Part shown: positions 30,360 to 39,433 of the stretch, one piece after another | Numbering within the stretch: position 1 is the stretch's first letter | How the letters are laid out: each line of letters opens with the position of its first letter | Assembly (NCBI GenBank): GCA_039968605.1 | Contig: JBDVPM010000008.1 | Span: 1,664,968-1,728,967 of the forward strand | Reading direction: 5' to 3' | Origin: Alteripontixanthobacter sp. | GTDB taxonomy: Bacteria > Pseudomonadota > Alphaproteobacteria > Sphingomonadales > Sphingomonadaceae | DNA: 64,000 nucleotides | Notes under the pieces: model-generated | Told to the model about the DNA's origin: nothing | The model's database searches: none | Seen by the model: only the letters and a program-made list of their open reading frames with translations | Position numbers and translations under genes: made by a program

Positions 30360-32057
30360 CTAGCTGCCCTGGGCGCGCCAGCGTTCCACCGTGCGGAAGA
30401 CGGCCTCTTCCTCGCCGCCGCTCTTGCTCCACAATTGAACGAAGCTGGGGTCTTCCGAAGCAGGACGCTTGATCTCTTCCAGATTGTCGAAGCTCACCCG
30501 GATCGGGATAGCGACACCTTCGCCGCAGATAATACATTCGCGGTTGCGCAATGCGGGGATCGAATCGAGGAAGCCGCGCGCGCCTTCGGGCATGGCGGCT
30601 TTCACGAAAGCCTGGTCGCGGTCATTGTTGAGCCGCATCGAGATGATCGTGCCGCATTGCGACAGCACGCCTTCGGCAAGGTCGGAAGGGCGCTGGGTAA
30701 TCAGCCCCAGCGAAATGCCGTATTTCCGGCCTTCCTTGGCAATCCGGCTGAGGATCGTGCCGACCGACGAGCCATCCGCATGGGCCTCGCTCGGCACGTA
30801 ACGGTGGGCCTCCTCGCAGACCAGCAGGATCGGGCGAGTCTGTTCCTCTCGCCCCCAGATCGCAAAATCGAACACCAGCCGGGCAAGCACGGCGACCACC
30901 GTGGAGGTGATATCCGATGGCACCCCCGACACATCGATGATGGAAATCGGCTTGCCCCCGCCAGGCATGCGGAAAATCTTGGAGATGAACTCGGCCATCG
31001 TATCACCGACCAGCATGCCGGAGAACATGAACTGGTAACGCGGATCCGATTTCAGCTCTTCCAGCTTGTTCGAAATACGGATGAAAGGCGCACTGCTGGT
31101 GGATTTTTCCAGCTTGCCCATCTGCGTCTTGATCTCGTTCGACAAGTCGCTGAGCAGATAGGGGATCGGCGAATCGACCGTAATCTTGCCCATCAGTTCT
31201 GCCAGGCGGTTCTTGGACCGAGCCGCGAGCAGACAGCGCGCCAGAATATCGGCATCGATCTGACGTTCATTGCCATTGCTGGTCAGCAGAACCTCGCAAT
31301 GTTCTTCGAAATTCATCAGCCAATAGGGCATCTGGAGATTCGAAACGTCGAGAATCTGCCCGTTGGTCTTGAACGCGGCCGAATATTCGCCGTGCGGATC
31401 GATCATCACGATATGACCCTCCGGCGCAGCTTCGCAGATGCGGTGCAGGATCAGCGCGGCGCTGGTCGATTTGCCGGTACCGGTGGAGCCGAGCAGCGCG
31501 AAATGCTTGCCCAGCATGGCGTCGATATACAGGCCCGCGCGAATATCCTTGGTCGGATAGACTGTGCCGATCTGGATGTTGGCGCGGCCATCGCTGGCGT
31601 AAATCTGTTTGAGGTCAGCGGTGGTCGCAGGATAGATCAGCGCACCGGGCACGGGATAGCGGGTCACACCCCGGCGGAAGCTGTGTATGCGTCCGGTCAG
31701 CTTCTCCTGCGCACCTTCGCCCAGAAAATCGATGTTGGCGATGATCCCGCCATTGGCGCGGCGGTCCTGCCGCTGGTTTCGCACGCTGGCGAGCAGCCAG
31801 GAATTGCCCACCTTGATCTTGATCTGGCTGCCGACCTGTCCGGCCAGCGCGATGGAGGGATCTTCGTCCTCCATGCAATCGTTGAGCCGCTGCATATCGA
31901 GCGCGATCTGGCTGCCGGAACCGGCGATTTCCAGCACCACGCCGATCGGCTGATCGGCATTATCTGCCGGAGCGCCCTTGTTCGGCCGACCGCTATCCGC
32001 TTCCCCAAGCGGTGCAGCCTGCGCCGGGTTGAAGGAATGATTTCCCATATCAGACAT
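30360..32057 (-). CDS. HerA-like (DUF87) hexameric ATPase/helicase
   Basis: This 565-residue protein starts with a HAS-barrel-like region (about 35-135). Walker A GSTGTGKS is at 190-197, MIDPHGEYSAAF at about 215-227, Walker B ILLVCEEAHRYV, and a C-terminal arginine-rich sensor region follows. HerA proteins form hexameric DNA translocases, often paired with the NurA nuclease or with defence nucleases. No NurA-like or nuclease gene is adjacent here: neighbours are queE (convergent) and the TIGR02186 gene. GGGA about 6 bases before ATG 32057 supports the start. Confidence 0.9.
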   Translation of the reverse strand: MSDMGNHSFNPAQAAPLGEADSGRPNKGAPADNADQPIGVVLEIAGSGSQIALDMQRLNDCMEDEDPSIALAGQVGSQIKIKVGNSWLLASVRNQRQDRRANGGIIANIDFLGEGAQEKLTGRIHSFRRGVTRYPVPGALIYPATTADLKQIYASDGRANIQIGTVYPTKDIRAGLYIDAMLGKHFALLGSTGTGKSTSAALILHRICEAAPEGHIVMIDPHGEYSAAFKTNGQILDVSNLQMPYWLMNFEEHCEVLLTSNGNERQIDADILARCLLAARSKNRLAELMGKITVDSPIPYLLSDLSNEIKTQMGKLEKSTSSAPFIRISNKLEELKSDPRYQFMFSGMLVGDTMAEFISKIFRMPGGGKPISIIDVSGVPSDITSTVVAVLARLVFDFAIWGREEQTRPILLVCEEAHRYVPSEAHADGSSVGTILSRIAKEGRKYGISLGLITQRPSDLAEGVLSQCGTIISMRLNNDRDQAFVKAAMPEGARGFLDSIPALRNRECIICGEGVAIPIRVSFDNLEEIKRPASEDPSFVQLWSKSGGEEEAVFRTVERWRAQGS

Positions 32058-32156
32058 AGACGTCCCGTATATTTGTTGTCTTCAGATCGGGAAGCTGTGT
32101 GGACCGGTGCGGTTAATATCGCGTCAATTGCAACTGACCGCGTAGCAAAATGCGGC

Positions 32157-32915
32157 TTAAATCAGGGCGAAGACCCGCCCGGCCAGCCACCCCATGAACA
32201 CCGATATCATCACGGCCAGGATACCGTAAAACAGGCCCCATTGCTGGGCGAACACTTCGACGAACCGCTCGAAGCCGACCTTGCGCACTTCGACCTCCGC
32301 AATGGCGGAGGCGATCACCCTGCCATCGGCAATGGCGAAGGTTTCGGCGGTGTACAGGCCGGTCTGCACGTTGGAAGGCAGGTAGATACGCGCCTGGTAA
32401 AGCACCTCTTCCTTGATCTGGACGCCGTCCATTTCCTCGCGAAAAAGGCCCTGGCGCTGGCGCAGATCGACCAGGCCGGAGGAGAAGCGCGCCTGTTCCA
32501 CCGGGTCGATCGCGCCGGTCGGCGACAGCTGGATATATTCCAGCCCCAACTCGTAAATCGCCGCCGTTCGCTCATCGACCAGGTCCTTGACGGGGGCCGA
32601 CGATGCAACGGCGAAATAGGCAGGGGCGGAGCGAAAGGCTGTCGATTCCGCATTGATCCAGATACCTGCCACGCGCTCTTTCTCGCGCAGGCGGATCGGC
32701 TGGGAGGGTCCTTTCAGCACCACCACGATATCATATTGCGACGTGGCGCGGGTGGGATCGAGGATCGCGCCGAACAGCAGCAATTCGGTGCCGGTGAACC
32801 CCTGGCGCACCTGCACTTCGTGCTGGCTGATCTCGGGCACCAGTATGGGGTCTTCCTGCGCCGCAGCCGGAGCGGCGAGAGCGAATGCCAGGCAAAGGAG
32901 GATCCAGCGGATCAC
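32157..32915 (-). CDS. TIGR02186 (Alph_Pro_TM) family protein
   Basis: This 252-residue protein has a signal peptide ending near residue 19 (AAAQ), a periplasmic beta-rich body, and one C-terminal TM helix (about 225-246). It matches the alphaproteobacterial family that is nearly always found beside a TSUP transporter, as here (4-base ATGA overlap). Function is unknown; a periplasmic accessory to anion export is a common guess. Features include the EVQVRQGFTGTELLLFGAI start and the KDLVDERTAAIYELG middle. Confidence 0.9.
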   Translation of the reverse strand: MIRWILLCLAFALAAPAAAQEDPILVPEISQHEVQVRQGFTGTELLLFGAILDPTRATSQYDIVVVLKGPSQPIRLREKERVAGIWINAESTAFRSAPAYFAVASSAPVKDLVDERTAAIYELGLEYIQLSPTGAIDPVEQARFSSGLVDLRQRQGLFREEMDGVQIKEEVLYQARIYLPSNVQTGLYTAETFAIADGRVIASAIAEVEVRKVGFERFVEVFAQQWGLFYGILAVMISVFMGWLAGRVFALI

Positions 32916-33832
32916 AGGCCAGTCACCGTGTATATCTCGTCCGGCTGATATCCCAGCCCCAGCATCATGCGAAACGCCACCGCCAGCACGAGCGCCGCCA
33001 GCACAAGGCGCAGGATTTCGGGCCGCGCCTTGAGCGCAATCATCGTGCCGATCTGCGCCCCTGACACCGAACCGACCAACAGCAGCACGGCCAGCACCAG
33101 ATCGACCGCCTTGGTGGTCAGAGCGTGCATCATCGTGGTTACCATCGTAACGAACAGGATCTGGAACAGCGAGGTGCCCACCACCACGGCCGCGCTCATG
33201 CCGAGAATGTACAGCATGGCGGGCACCAGGATAAACCCGCCGCCCACGCCCATCAGCATCGTCAATATACCCACCAGAATGCCCAGTATCAGCGGGGCGA
33301 GCGGCGAGATATACAGGCCGGAGCGGTAGAACCGCCAGCGCAGCGGCAGCACAGCGACGAGCGGGTGATGCCGGCGCTTGGCCGCGGGCGGCTTGCCCTT
33401 GCCGCGCGCCGCCATCAGCGTCTGCACGGCCTCGCGCGCCATCAGCGATCCGATCGTGCCGAGCATCAGCACATAGAGAATATTGATCACCACATCGATC
33501 TGGCCGATCGCCTGGAAGAACCGGAACAGCAGCGCGCCGATGCCCGCGCCGATTACGCCGCCTGCAACCATAACGCCGCCCATCCGGTAATCGACTCCGT
33601 TGCGCTTGCGATGCGCGAACACTCCGCTCACGCTGGCACCGGTGACCTGCGTGCTGGCCGAAGCTGCCGCAACGGTAGGCGGGATGCCGTAGAAGATCAG
33701 CAGCGGTGTGGTCAAAAAGCCGCCGCCCACGCCGAACAGGCCGGACAATATGCCCGTCAGCAGGCCGAGCCCGACGATCACCAGCCCGTTCACCGAAAGA
33801 TTCGCAATGGGCAGGTATACATCCATACGCAC
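32912..33832 (-). CDS. TSUP (TauE/SafE) family transporter
   Basis: This 306-residue inner-membrane protein has about eight helices in two homologous halves. GVGGGFLTTPLL lies in the first half and MGVGGGFILVPAML in the second, both hallmarks of the TauE/SafE anion exporter family. Sulfite, sulfonate or related organic anions are usual substrates. A cytoplasmic basic loop (RGKGKPPAAKRRHH) separates the halves. It is translated together with the TIGR02186 partner. Confidence 0.93.
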   Translation of the reverse strand: MRMDVYLPIANLSVNGLVIVGLGLLTGILSGLFGVGGGFLTTPLLIFYGIPPTVAAASASTQVTGASVSGVFAHRKRNGVDYRMGGVMVAGGVIGAGIGALLFRFFQAIGQIDVVINILYVLMLGTIGSLMAREAVQTLMAARGKGKPPAAKRRHHPLVAVLPLRWRFYRSGLYISPLAPLILGILVGILTMLMGVGGGFILVPAMLYILGMSAAVVVGTSLFQILFVTMVTTMMHALTTKAVDLVLAVLLLVGSVSGAQIGTMIALKARPEILRLVLAALVLAVAFRMMLGLGYQPDEIYTVTGL

Positions 33833-33918
33833 CGCCCTATCGCAGCGCGCCGATTACGGGAAGCTACCGCGCCGCTCTGTGCGCAATTGCAGTGCGGCGC
33901 GAGGGGCGGTTGCCCGTT

Positions 33919-35049
33919 TCAGAAGCCGGTTGAGAGGGTAAAAGCGACCCCGTCGCCCGGCTCGGCATCGCCAGCGACTTTGACGCGGTAATCGATTTGT
34001 GCGCGGCCTTTTGCCGGGCCGATACGAAAATCGACGCTGGCGCTGGGGCCGATATCCAGCCGCGCCGCGCCTTTCTGCGCGCCGCCCCACGCACCGGCAC
34101 CGGCGCGCAGCTCGCCCAGCCTGAACGTTTCCACATTGCGCGTGATACGCGCCTGGCCATCGACGAAGCCGGTGGCGAAGTCTCCGCCGACATAGCCCGC
34201 CTGAAGATACGCCTCGCCCCGCCCGCGCAGTGGTAATTCGACCGGGGGAAACTCGGTGACGGCAAAGGCAGCGGGCCGAATTTCGGTAGAGCCCGCGGAC
34301 CGGCGGATGCGCATTTCGGCATGGGCGGCGACTGGAACCGCTGCAAATGGCCGGACGGACAAACCCAATGCCGCCTCGCTGTCCGCAGAGCTACCGCCCG
34401 CGCCCTGGAGCGACTGCGCCGCGCGGAGATAGGCAGTCGGCCTGCGGTTATTCTGCGGCGCGAGATCGTAGCGCAGAACCGCCCCGGCCTGGCTGCTGCC
34501 ATAGCTTGCGGGCTGCGCGCCGTTCACGGCCAGACCCGGCTGCCCCTGGCGCAGGAACAGCCAGCCATCGAGCGACCATCGATCCCGGCGTGCCGTTTCT
34601 CTCTGCGGCTTTCTCGGCAGCGTGCCGCCCGCCAGACCGGCATCGGTCAAGCCGCGTAATTCCGGGGGCATCGGCATCATGGAGAAGCCGGCGACCAGCA
34701 ACATCGTATGCCCGGCCATCAGCTCATGCCGGTACTCGGCGGGCGGGGGCTGCACTGCCTGATCGGCTGCCACTCTTTGCCCAGCCACGGCAAGACTGCG
34801 TAGTGCAAAAGCGGCATTATGGCCTGGGGTGGCTGCGGCGAGGCGGCCTTGGCTGTCGCCGGGCACCTGCGAGGGCAGCGGCTCTTTATCGGCCAGCAGC
34901 GAGGGAACCATGTCGCCGACCGCCGGCAGTATCTGCAGCGGGTTTTCCCAATTGGCCACGCGCATGGCGGCATAGGACACCAGCAGCAGCACCAGCATTA
35001 CTACAGGCTCACCGCGACGCCGACCGGTCTTTTGGCGCGGTACGCTCAT
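33919..35049 (-). CDS. Putative outer-membrane partner of the NfrB-like glycosyltransferase
   Basis: This 376-residue protein has an N-terminal basic region and one hydrophobic helix (about 15-32), a Pro/Gln-rich linker, and a C-terminal beta-strand-rich domain (about 150-376) ending in Phe (FTLSTGF), like an outer-membrane barrel. Its ATG overlaps the stop of the NfrB-like gene (ATGA), so the two are translated together. In enterobacteria NfrB pairs with the large outer-membrane protein NfrA; this product would be a much shorter functional counterpart resembling only the NfrA C-terminal region. Homology to NfrA is inferred from context and barrel signature rather than seen directly. Confidence 0.75.
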   Translation of the reverse strand: MSVPRQKTGRRRGEPVVMLVLLLVSYAAMRVANWENPLQILPAVGDMVPSLLADKEPLPSQVPGDSQGRLAAATPGHNAAFALRSLAVAGQRVAADQAVQPPPAEYRHELMAGHTMLLVAGFSMMPMPPELRGLTDAGLAGGTLPRKPQRETARRDRWSLDGWLFLRQGQPGLAVNGAQPASYGSSQAGAVLRYDLAPQNNRRPTAYLRAAQSLQGAGGSSADSEAALGLSVRPFAAVPVAAHAEMRIRRSAGSTEIRPAAFAVTEFPPVELPLRGRGEAYLQAGYVGGDFATGFVDGQARITRNVETFRLGELRAGAGAWGGAQKGAARLDIGPSASVDFRIGPAKGRAQIDYRVKVAGDAEPGDGVAFTLSTGF

Positions 35050-36458
35050 GCCGGTTCGCGCTGCAGTGGGAAGGAGGCCGGGTGCGCATGATGTGCGGTC
35101 TTGTCCCAGCGGATGCTTTGCCCTGCCAGCGTGCGAATATAGGCGAACAAGGCGCGGCGGCCGGCCATGATCGCAATGATATTGGCCAGCGGAATCCGCA
35201 ACACGGCGCGCAGGCCCTCACGCCAGCCATATTCTCGGCCAGTAAACGCAAACCGCAGCCCCGCCCGCCACACGAAGCTTGCAGCATTCAGCCACAATAG
35301 CAGGATCACCCACGGCTCCAGCATCAGCCCGAGCAGCGCGTTGTCCGGCCCGCGGACCGCGATCAGTGCTGCCAGCGCCAGCAACAGATATCCCACGCTC
35401 AGCACCAACGCCGTCAGCGGACCGCGCCGGTCGCGCAGGCGCATCCAGAATTCCACTGCGGTGCGTCTTACCGAGCCCGTGCTCCAACCGAGCCGATCCC
35501 AGCCCTGTAGTGCGATACCGTGGATCCAGCGGGTTTTCTGCCGCACGGCCTGGTCCAGCTGCGCCGGGAAGCAAGCGCGCGTGGCGACCAGCCGACCATC
35601 CTCCGCGCGCATTCTGAGGAACCGCGTCTTCAAGCCCATATCGCCCATGCCCAGGCCGAGCTCGTAGTCCTCGGTCAGGCAATCGGGTGCAAACGGATCG
35701 GCGCTGCCGCGTTCCTGCGCGAGCCGGGTCAGCACCGGACGAGAAATGGCGCAGCCAACCCCGGCGGAGGGCAAGCCGGCTCCCAGCGCCTGGCGCACCA
35801 CCATCGCCTTGCTGTGGGCCTCGGCAAATTCTTCGCAATAATGGCCGGCAATCCAGCGCGACGAGGTTTGCGGCTCCGGCCGAACGGGCAGCTGTACCAG
35901 ATCGGCATCGCCTATCGCGCGGTCGAGCAGCGACAATGCAGCCGGATCGACCATGTCTTCGGCATCGTGCAACACGACCATCCGGGCAGGAGTGCCACGG
36001 CGCCGTTCATCCTGTTCCAGCGCGGCATAGAGGCGGTTGAGGCAATCGGCCTTGGTGCTTGGCCCGGCCCGGTCGTGCACCACCAGCCGCAAACGCCGGT
36101 CCCCGCATGCGGCACGGGCCACCGCCGCCATCGTGTCGGGATCGTTGCGGTAACAGCCGACATAGATACGCAGCGCTGCTTCAGGCCAGGCGGACAAAGC
36201 ATGACGCACGGTTGCGCCGATCACTTCGGCCTCCTGCCATGCGGGAATGAACACCGCCGCCGGACCAAGCAGCTCGCGCTGGTCCGGGGCAGGCAAGTCG
36301 GCGCGCGCAGTGGTGGTGCGGCCGGTCAGCCGCAGCCATATCCAGCACAGATCGACGGCAAATTCGTCGATCGCACCAATAAGAAAGAAGATGCCGGCAA
36401 ACAGCAGTAGCTCGTGCTCGACGAGCAGCAGCCACTGCCAGGCCGTGAATCCCCCCAA
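35046..36458 (-). CDS. NfrB-like inner-membrane family 2 glycosyltransferase
   Basis: This 470-residue protein has an N-terminal TM pair (about 9-45) and a GT-A catalytic domain with the nucleotide-metal motif HDAEDMVDP, the acceptor motif TEDYELG and RQKTRW (QxxRW type). A cluster of C-terminal helices (about 340-440) follows. It resembles the NfrB-type processive transferase that makes a secreted beta-glycan. E. coli NfrB is about 745 residues with a C-terminal c-di-GMP-binding MshEN domain; that domain is absent here. It is followed at once by the putative barrel partner and is divergent from nhaA. Confidence 0.85.
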   Translation of the reverse strand: MGGFTAWQWLLLVEHELLLFAGIFFLIGAIDEFAVDLCWIWLRLTGRTTTARADLPAPDQRELLGPAAVFIPAWQEAEVIGATVRHALSAWPEAALRIYVGCYRNDPDTMAAVARAACGDRRLRLVVHDRAGPSTKADCLNRLYAALEQDERRRGTPARMVVLHDAEDMVDPAALSLLDRAIGDADLVQLPVRPEPQTSSRWIAGHYCEEFAEAHSKAMVVRQALGAGLPSAGVGCAISRPVLTRLAQERGSADPFAPDCLTEDYELGLGMGDMGLKTRFLRMRAEDGRLVATRACFPAQLDQAVRQKTRWIHGIALQGWDRLGWSTGSVRRTAVEFWMRLRDRRGPLTALVLSVGYLLLALAALIAVRGPDNALLGLMLEPWVILLLWLNAASFVWRAGLRFAFTGREYGWREGLRAVLRIPLANIIAIMAGRRALFAYIRTLAGQSIRWDKTAHHAHPASFPLQREPA

Positions 36459-36546
36459 TACTCGCGTCCCTTATCTTTTCGGAAAACAGACTATCGGAGG
36501 CGGACAACCCTTGCAACGCACAAACATTTGCGAAAAAGGGAACGCC

Positions 36547-37758
36547 ATGGCTCAAAACCCCTCGATCCTTCGCCGCGCCGTTGCGCCGGTGCGCGCACTG
36601 TTCGTCAGCGATGCCTCCGCTGGCATCCTGCTCATCCTGGTCGCGGCGTCGGCCATGCTGGTGGCCAATTCCAACCTTGCCGGCGCATATGAGGAGCTGT
36701 TCTACGGCGAGTTGCCCTGGACGCCCATCGCCAAGCTGGACGACCTGCATCTGTGGATCAATGACGGGTTGATGGCGATATTCTTCTTCGTCGTCGGGCT
36801 GGAAGTGAAGCGCGAACTGATCAGCGGCCAATTGGCAAGCCCCGAACAGCGGCGTCTGCCAGTCCTGGCGGCTGCAGCCGGCATGGCGGTCCCCGCGCTC
36901 GTGTATATCTCGGTAGTCGGCATGGACAGCGCATTGGTGCGCGGCTGGGCGATCCCTGCAGCAACCGATATCGCTTTTGCGATGGGCGTGTGCGGCCTGC
37001 TCGGCAGCCGGGTCCCCGCTTCCCTGCGGCTGTTCCTGCTGACCGTGGCCATCGTGGACGATATCGGCGCGGTGCTGGTTATTGCGGCCTTTTATACTGC
37101 CAATCTGAAAATGATGTGGCTGCTGGTTTCCATAGTGGTGTTCGGCGTGATGGTGGGAATGAACCGCTTCGGCGTGGACCGGATCTGGGCCTATGTGCTG
37201 GTGGCGCTGGTGCTGTGGGTGGCCGTGCTGTTTTCGGGCGTTCATGCGACCATTGCGGGCGTTCTTGCCGCCTTGACCATACCGATGAAGCGCAGGGATG
37301 GCCATTCGCTGCTGGAGAAGCTGGAGCACCGCCTTGCGCCGTGGAGTGCATATCTGGTCGTGCCCGTATTCGGTTTTGCCAATGCGGGTGTGAACCTTTC
37401 CGGCATGACGATGGACGAATTCCTCGCCCCGCTTCCGCTGGCGATTGCCGCAGGTCTGGTGGTCGGCAAGCAACTGGGTATTTTCGGCATTATCGTGGCA
37501 GCGGTGAAGCTAGGTATAGCCAAGGCCCCCGAACGCGCCAGCTGGGCGGAAATCTACGGCGTGTGCGTGCTGTGCGGTATCGGCTTTACCATGTCGCTGT
37601 TCATCAGCGGACTGGCCTTTACCGACAGCCGAATGCTGATCGACGAGGCGAAGATCGGTATCCTGGGCGGATCTGTGATCTCGGCGATCCTGGGTTACAC
37701 GGTCCTGCGCTTCACCACGACGCATCCGGAAAAGACGCCGGAACCCGTCACCCCCTGA
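36547..37758 (+). CDS. nhaA: Na+/H+ antiporter NhaA
   Basis: This 403-residue inner-membrane protein has about 12 helices. The paired catalytic aspartates appear in AIVDDIGAVLVIA, with PAATDIAFAMG upstream, as in E. coli NhaA (Asp163/Asp164). It exchanges sodium for protons at alkaline pH. AAAGGGA ends about 8 bases before ATG 36547; the in-frame opening from 36247 adds a hydrophilic, family-unlike leader and is rejected. Marine or saline habitat is consistent but not proved. Confidence 0.97.
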   Translation: MAQNPSILRRAVAPVRALFVSDASAGILLILVAASAMLVANSNLAGAYEELFYGELPWTPIAKLDDLHLWINDGLMAIFFFVVGLEVKRELISGQLASPEQRRLPVLAAAAGMAVPALVYISVVGMDSALVRGWAIPAATDIAFAMGVCGLLGSRVPASLRLFLLTVAIVDDIGAVLVIAAFYTANLKMMWLLVSIVVFGVMVGMNRFGVDRIWAYVLVALVLWVAVLFSGVHATIAGVLAALTIPMKRRDGHSLLEKLEHRLAPWSAYLVVPVFGFANAGVNLSGMTMDEFLAPLPLAIAAGLVVGKQLGIFGIIVAAVKLGIAKAPERASWAEIYGVCVLCGIGFTMSLFISGLAFTDSRMLIDEAKIGILGGSVISAILGYTVLRFTTTHPEKTPEPVTP

Positions 37759-37765
37759 TCGGCAA

Positions 37766-38203
37766 TTACCAGGAGCCGGTGTTTTCCATACTGGCCCAGG
37801 GTTCTTCGGGCGGCAGATTGCCTTCCTGAAGCAATTCTATCGAAACGCCGTCGGGCGTTTTGACGAAGGCCATGTGACCATCGCGCGGCGGGCGGTGGAT
37901 GGTGTGCCCGGCATCGCGCAAAGCGGCGCAGGTTTTGTAGATATCGTCCACCCTATAGGCCAGATGCCCGAAATTGCGCCCTCCATCGTAGGTTTCGGGC
38001 GCGCTGCCATCTTCCGGTGGCCAATTATATGTCAGTTCGACCTCGGCCACCCCTTCCTGACCGGGCGCGGCCAGGAAGATCAGCGTGAACCGGCCCGCTT
38101 CCACATCGAAGCGGCGTACTTCCTTCAATCCGATCAGCTCGAAAAAGGCGATCGTCGCGTCCGGATCGGTAACGCGCAGCATGGTGTGGAGAAATTTGGT
38201 CAT
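37766..38203 (-). CDS. gloA: Lactoylglutathione lyase (glyoxalase I)
   Basis: This 145-residue metalloenzyme isomerises the methylglyoxal-glutathione adduct. The four metal ligands align with E. coli GloA: His6, Glu56 in VELTYNW, His80 in FGHLAY, and Glu123 in SIELLQ. ATG 38203 (MTKFLHTMLRV) gives the family start; an upstream in-frame ATG at 38239 is too early. Its 3' end faces nhaA with only 7 bases between the stops. Confidence 0.95.
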   Translation of the reverse strand: MTKFLHTMLRVTDPDATIAFFELIGLKEVRRFDVEAGRFTLIFLAAPGQEGVAEVELTYNWPPEDGSAPETYDGGRNFGHLAYRVDDIYKTCAALRDAGHTIHRPPRDGHMAFVKTPDGVSIELLQEGNLPPEEPWASMENTGSW

Positions 38204-38316
38204 GCCAGGCAAAATGGCCGCAGCACTGGCGCTCTGCAAGACCTAAACGGCGCAGGCTCGATTAATCGATCAGCCCGGCTGATAAACGGGCCAGTCTGCC
38301 CAAGTAGCCCGATTGG

Positions 38317-38348
38317 GGGCGGGAAAGCGCATCGGCGCTCCCCCGCCC
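38317..38348 (-). terminator. Possible terminator after the TorF-type porin
   Basis: The GGGCGGG / CCCGCCC outer stem and AGCGC / GCGCT inner stem form a stable hairpin 10 bases past the porin stop. No good T-run follows on the minus strand, so efficiency is doubtful. Confidence 0.4.
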
Positions 38349-38358
38349 GCCAGTCTCG

Positions 38359-39156
38359 TCAGAACGAAGCACCCAGCGTTACGACCAGCGCGTCATCCAC
38401 GAAATCGTAAGCGCCCGCCGGAATATCGCCTTCCGCGCCGACATAGGCGACGCCTAGCGAAAGGGGCGTATCGGGGATCGCGACTTCCGCACCCACCGAC
38501 CAGTCGAACGCCTTGCTGTCGTTGGTGAAGGTCAGGAAGCCATCGGTATAGCCGAGATGGCCGGTGACCGTTACCGGCGTATCGGGAATGCCAATACCGA
38601 CATCGGTATAGATGTAGAAATTGTCTTGGTCCCCCAGCGAATCCTGATCCGGCGCGTAGGCAACGCCCAGCGTGGCTTCGGCCGGGCCGAGCGTGAAGCC
38701 GGCAGAGGCGTAGAATTCGGTGTAATCGAAATCACCCGGACCGGCGTCGGGATAGATATACTGGATCACCCCGATATCGGCGCTGACGCCTTCGGTAAGC
38801 TGACCGCTCCAGCCGCCGTAAATATCCAGCTCGGTCGAACCGTATCCAACCGTGTCCTCGTCCAGCGAACTGGCCCAGGTTCCGACATAGAAGCCCGATT
38901 CGTGGCCGACATCGACGCCGCCCTGAATGGCAATCTCGCCGCCGGAAAGGTCCACGCCGCGAAACCGGTATTCGCTGGTCAGCGCGACATTGGCCGATAC
39001 GGTGATCGGCCCCGCGGCGGGTTCTTCCACCGGATCGGTGAGCGGAGTCTGGTCACCCGATTGGGCAAGAGCCGGAGACGCGATAAGCGCGCCCGAAGTC
39101 AGGAGAGTGGTACAAAAAAGCTTCGCAGCGCGGCGGCTGCGGATGGACGTGAGCAT
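38359..39156 (-). CDS. TorF-family putative outer-membrane porin
   Basis: This 265-residue protein has a signal peptide ending near residue 31 (ALA-QS), an acidic linker, then a beta-barrel of about 12 strands starting with VSANVALTSEYRFRGVDLSGG, the hallmark of the TorF/Gcw_chp family. It ends in Phe (LGASF), as BAM substrates do. Substrate is unknown. AGGGAA 7 bases upstream supports ATG 39156. It is divergent from the phosphatase gene with 277 bases between them, where its promoter must lie. Confidence 0.9.
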   Translation of the reverse strand: MLTSIRSRRAAKLFCTTLLTSGALIASPALAQSGDQTPLTDPVEEPAAGPITVSANVALTSEYRFRGVDLSGGEIAIQGGVDVGHESGFYVGTWASSLDEDTVGYGSTELDIYGGWSGQLTEGVSADIGVIQYIYPDAGPGDFDYTEFYASAGFTLGPAEATLGVAYAPDQDSLGDQDNFYIYTDVGIGIPDTPVTVTGHLGYTDGFLTFTNDSKAFDWSVGAEVAIPDTPLSLGVAYVGAEGDIPAGAYDFVDDALVVTLGASF

Positions 39157-39433
39157 GACAAATTCCCTATCGATTCTGGGTTTGTATTGGTGCTTCGTCC
39201 CACCTGCTTGCCGATCGGCCACCTCGTTTTTCGGGCGAGCTCTGACCGGCAAGACATAAATGTGCACGATAATGCTGCGCCGCACAAGAACCTTACGCAA
39301 TTTGTGGCAAGAATATGGGAACTGTTGGATTTGTGCACCATTCGCCTTGTTAAGCGGCGCGAAACCGCGGCTGCGCCATAGGCATTCTTGTTACATCCCC
39401 CCAACACCACCATATTGCGAACCGTAAACTGTA

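Noticed and set aside
30435-32948. An 837-residue open frame on the plus strand
   Set aside because: It is antisense to the HerA-like gene and the TIGR02186 gene; composition is rich in His, Arg, Gln and Asp as expected from reverse-frame reading of GC-rich genes, with no domain.
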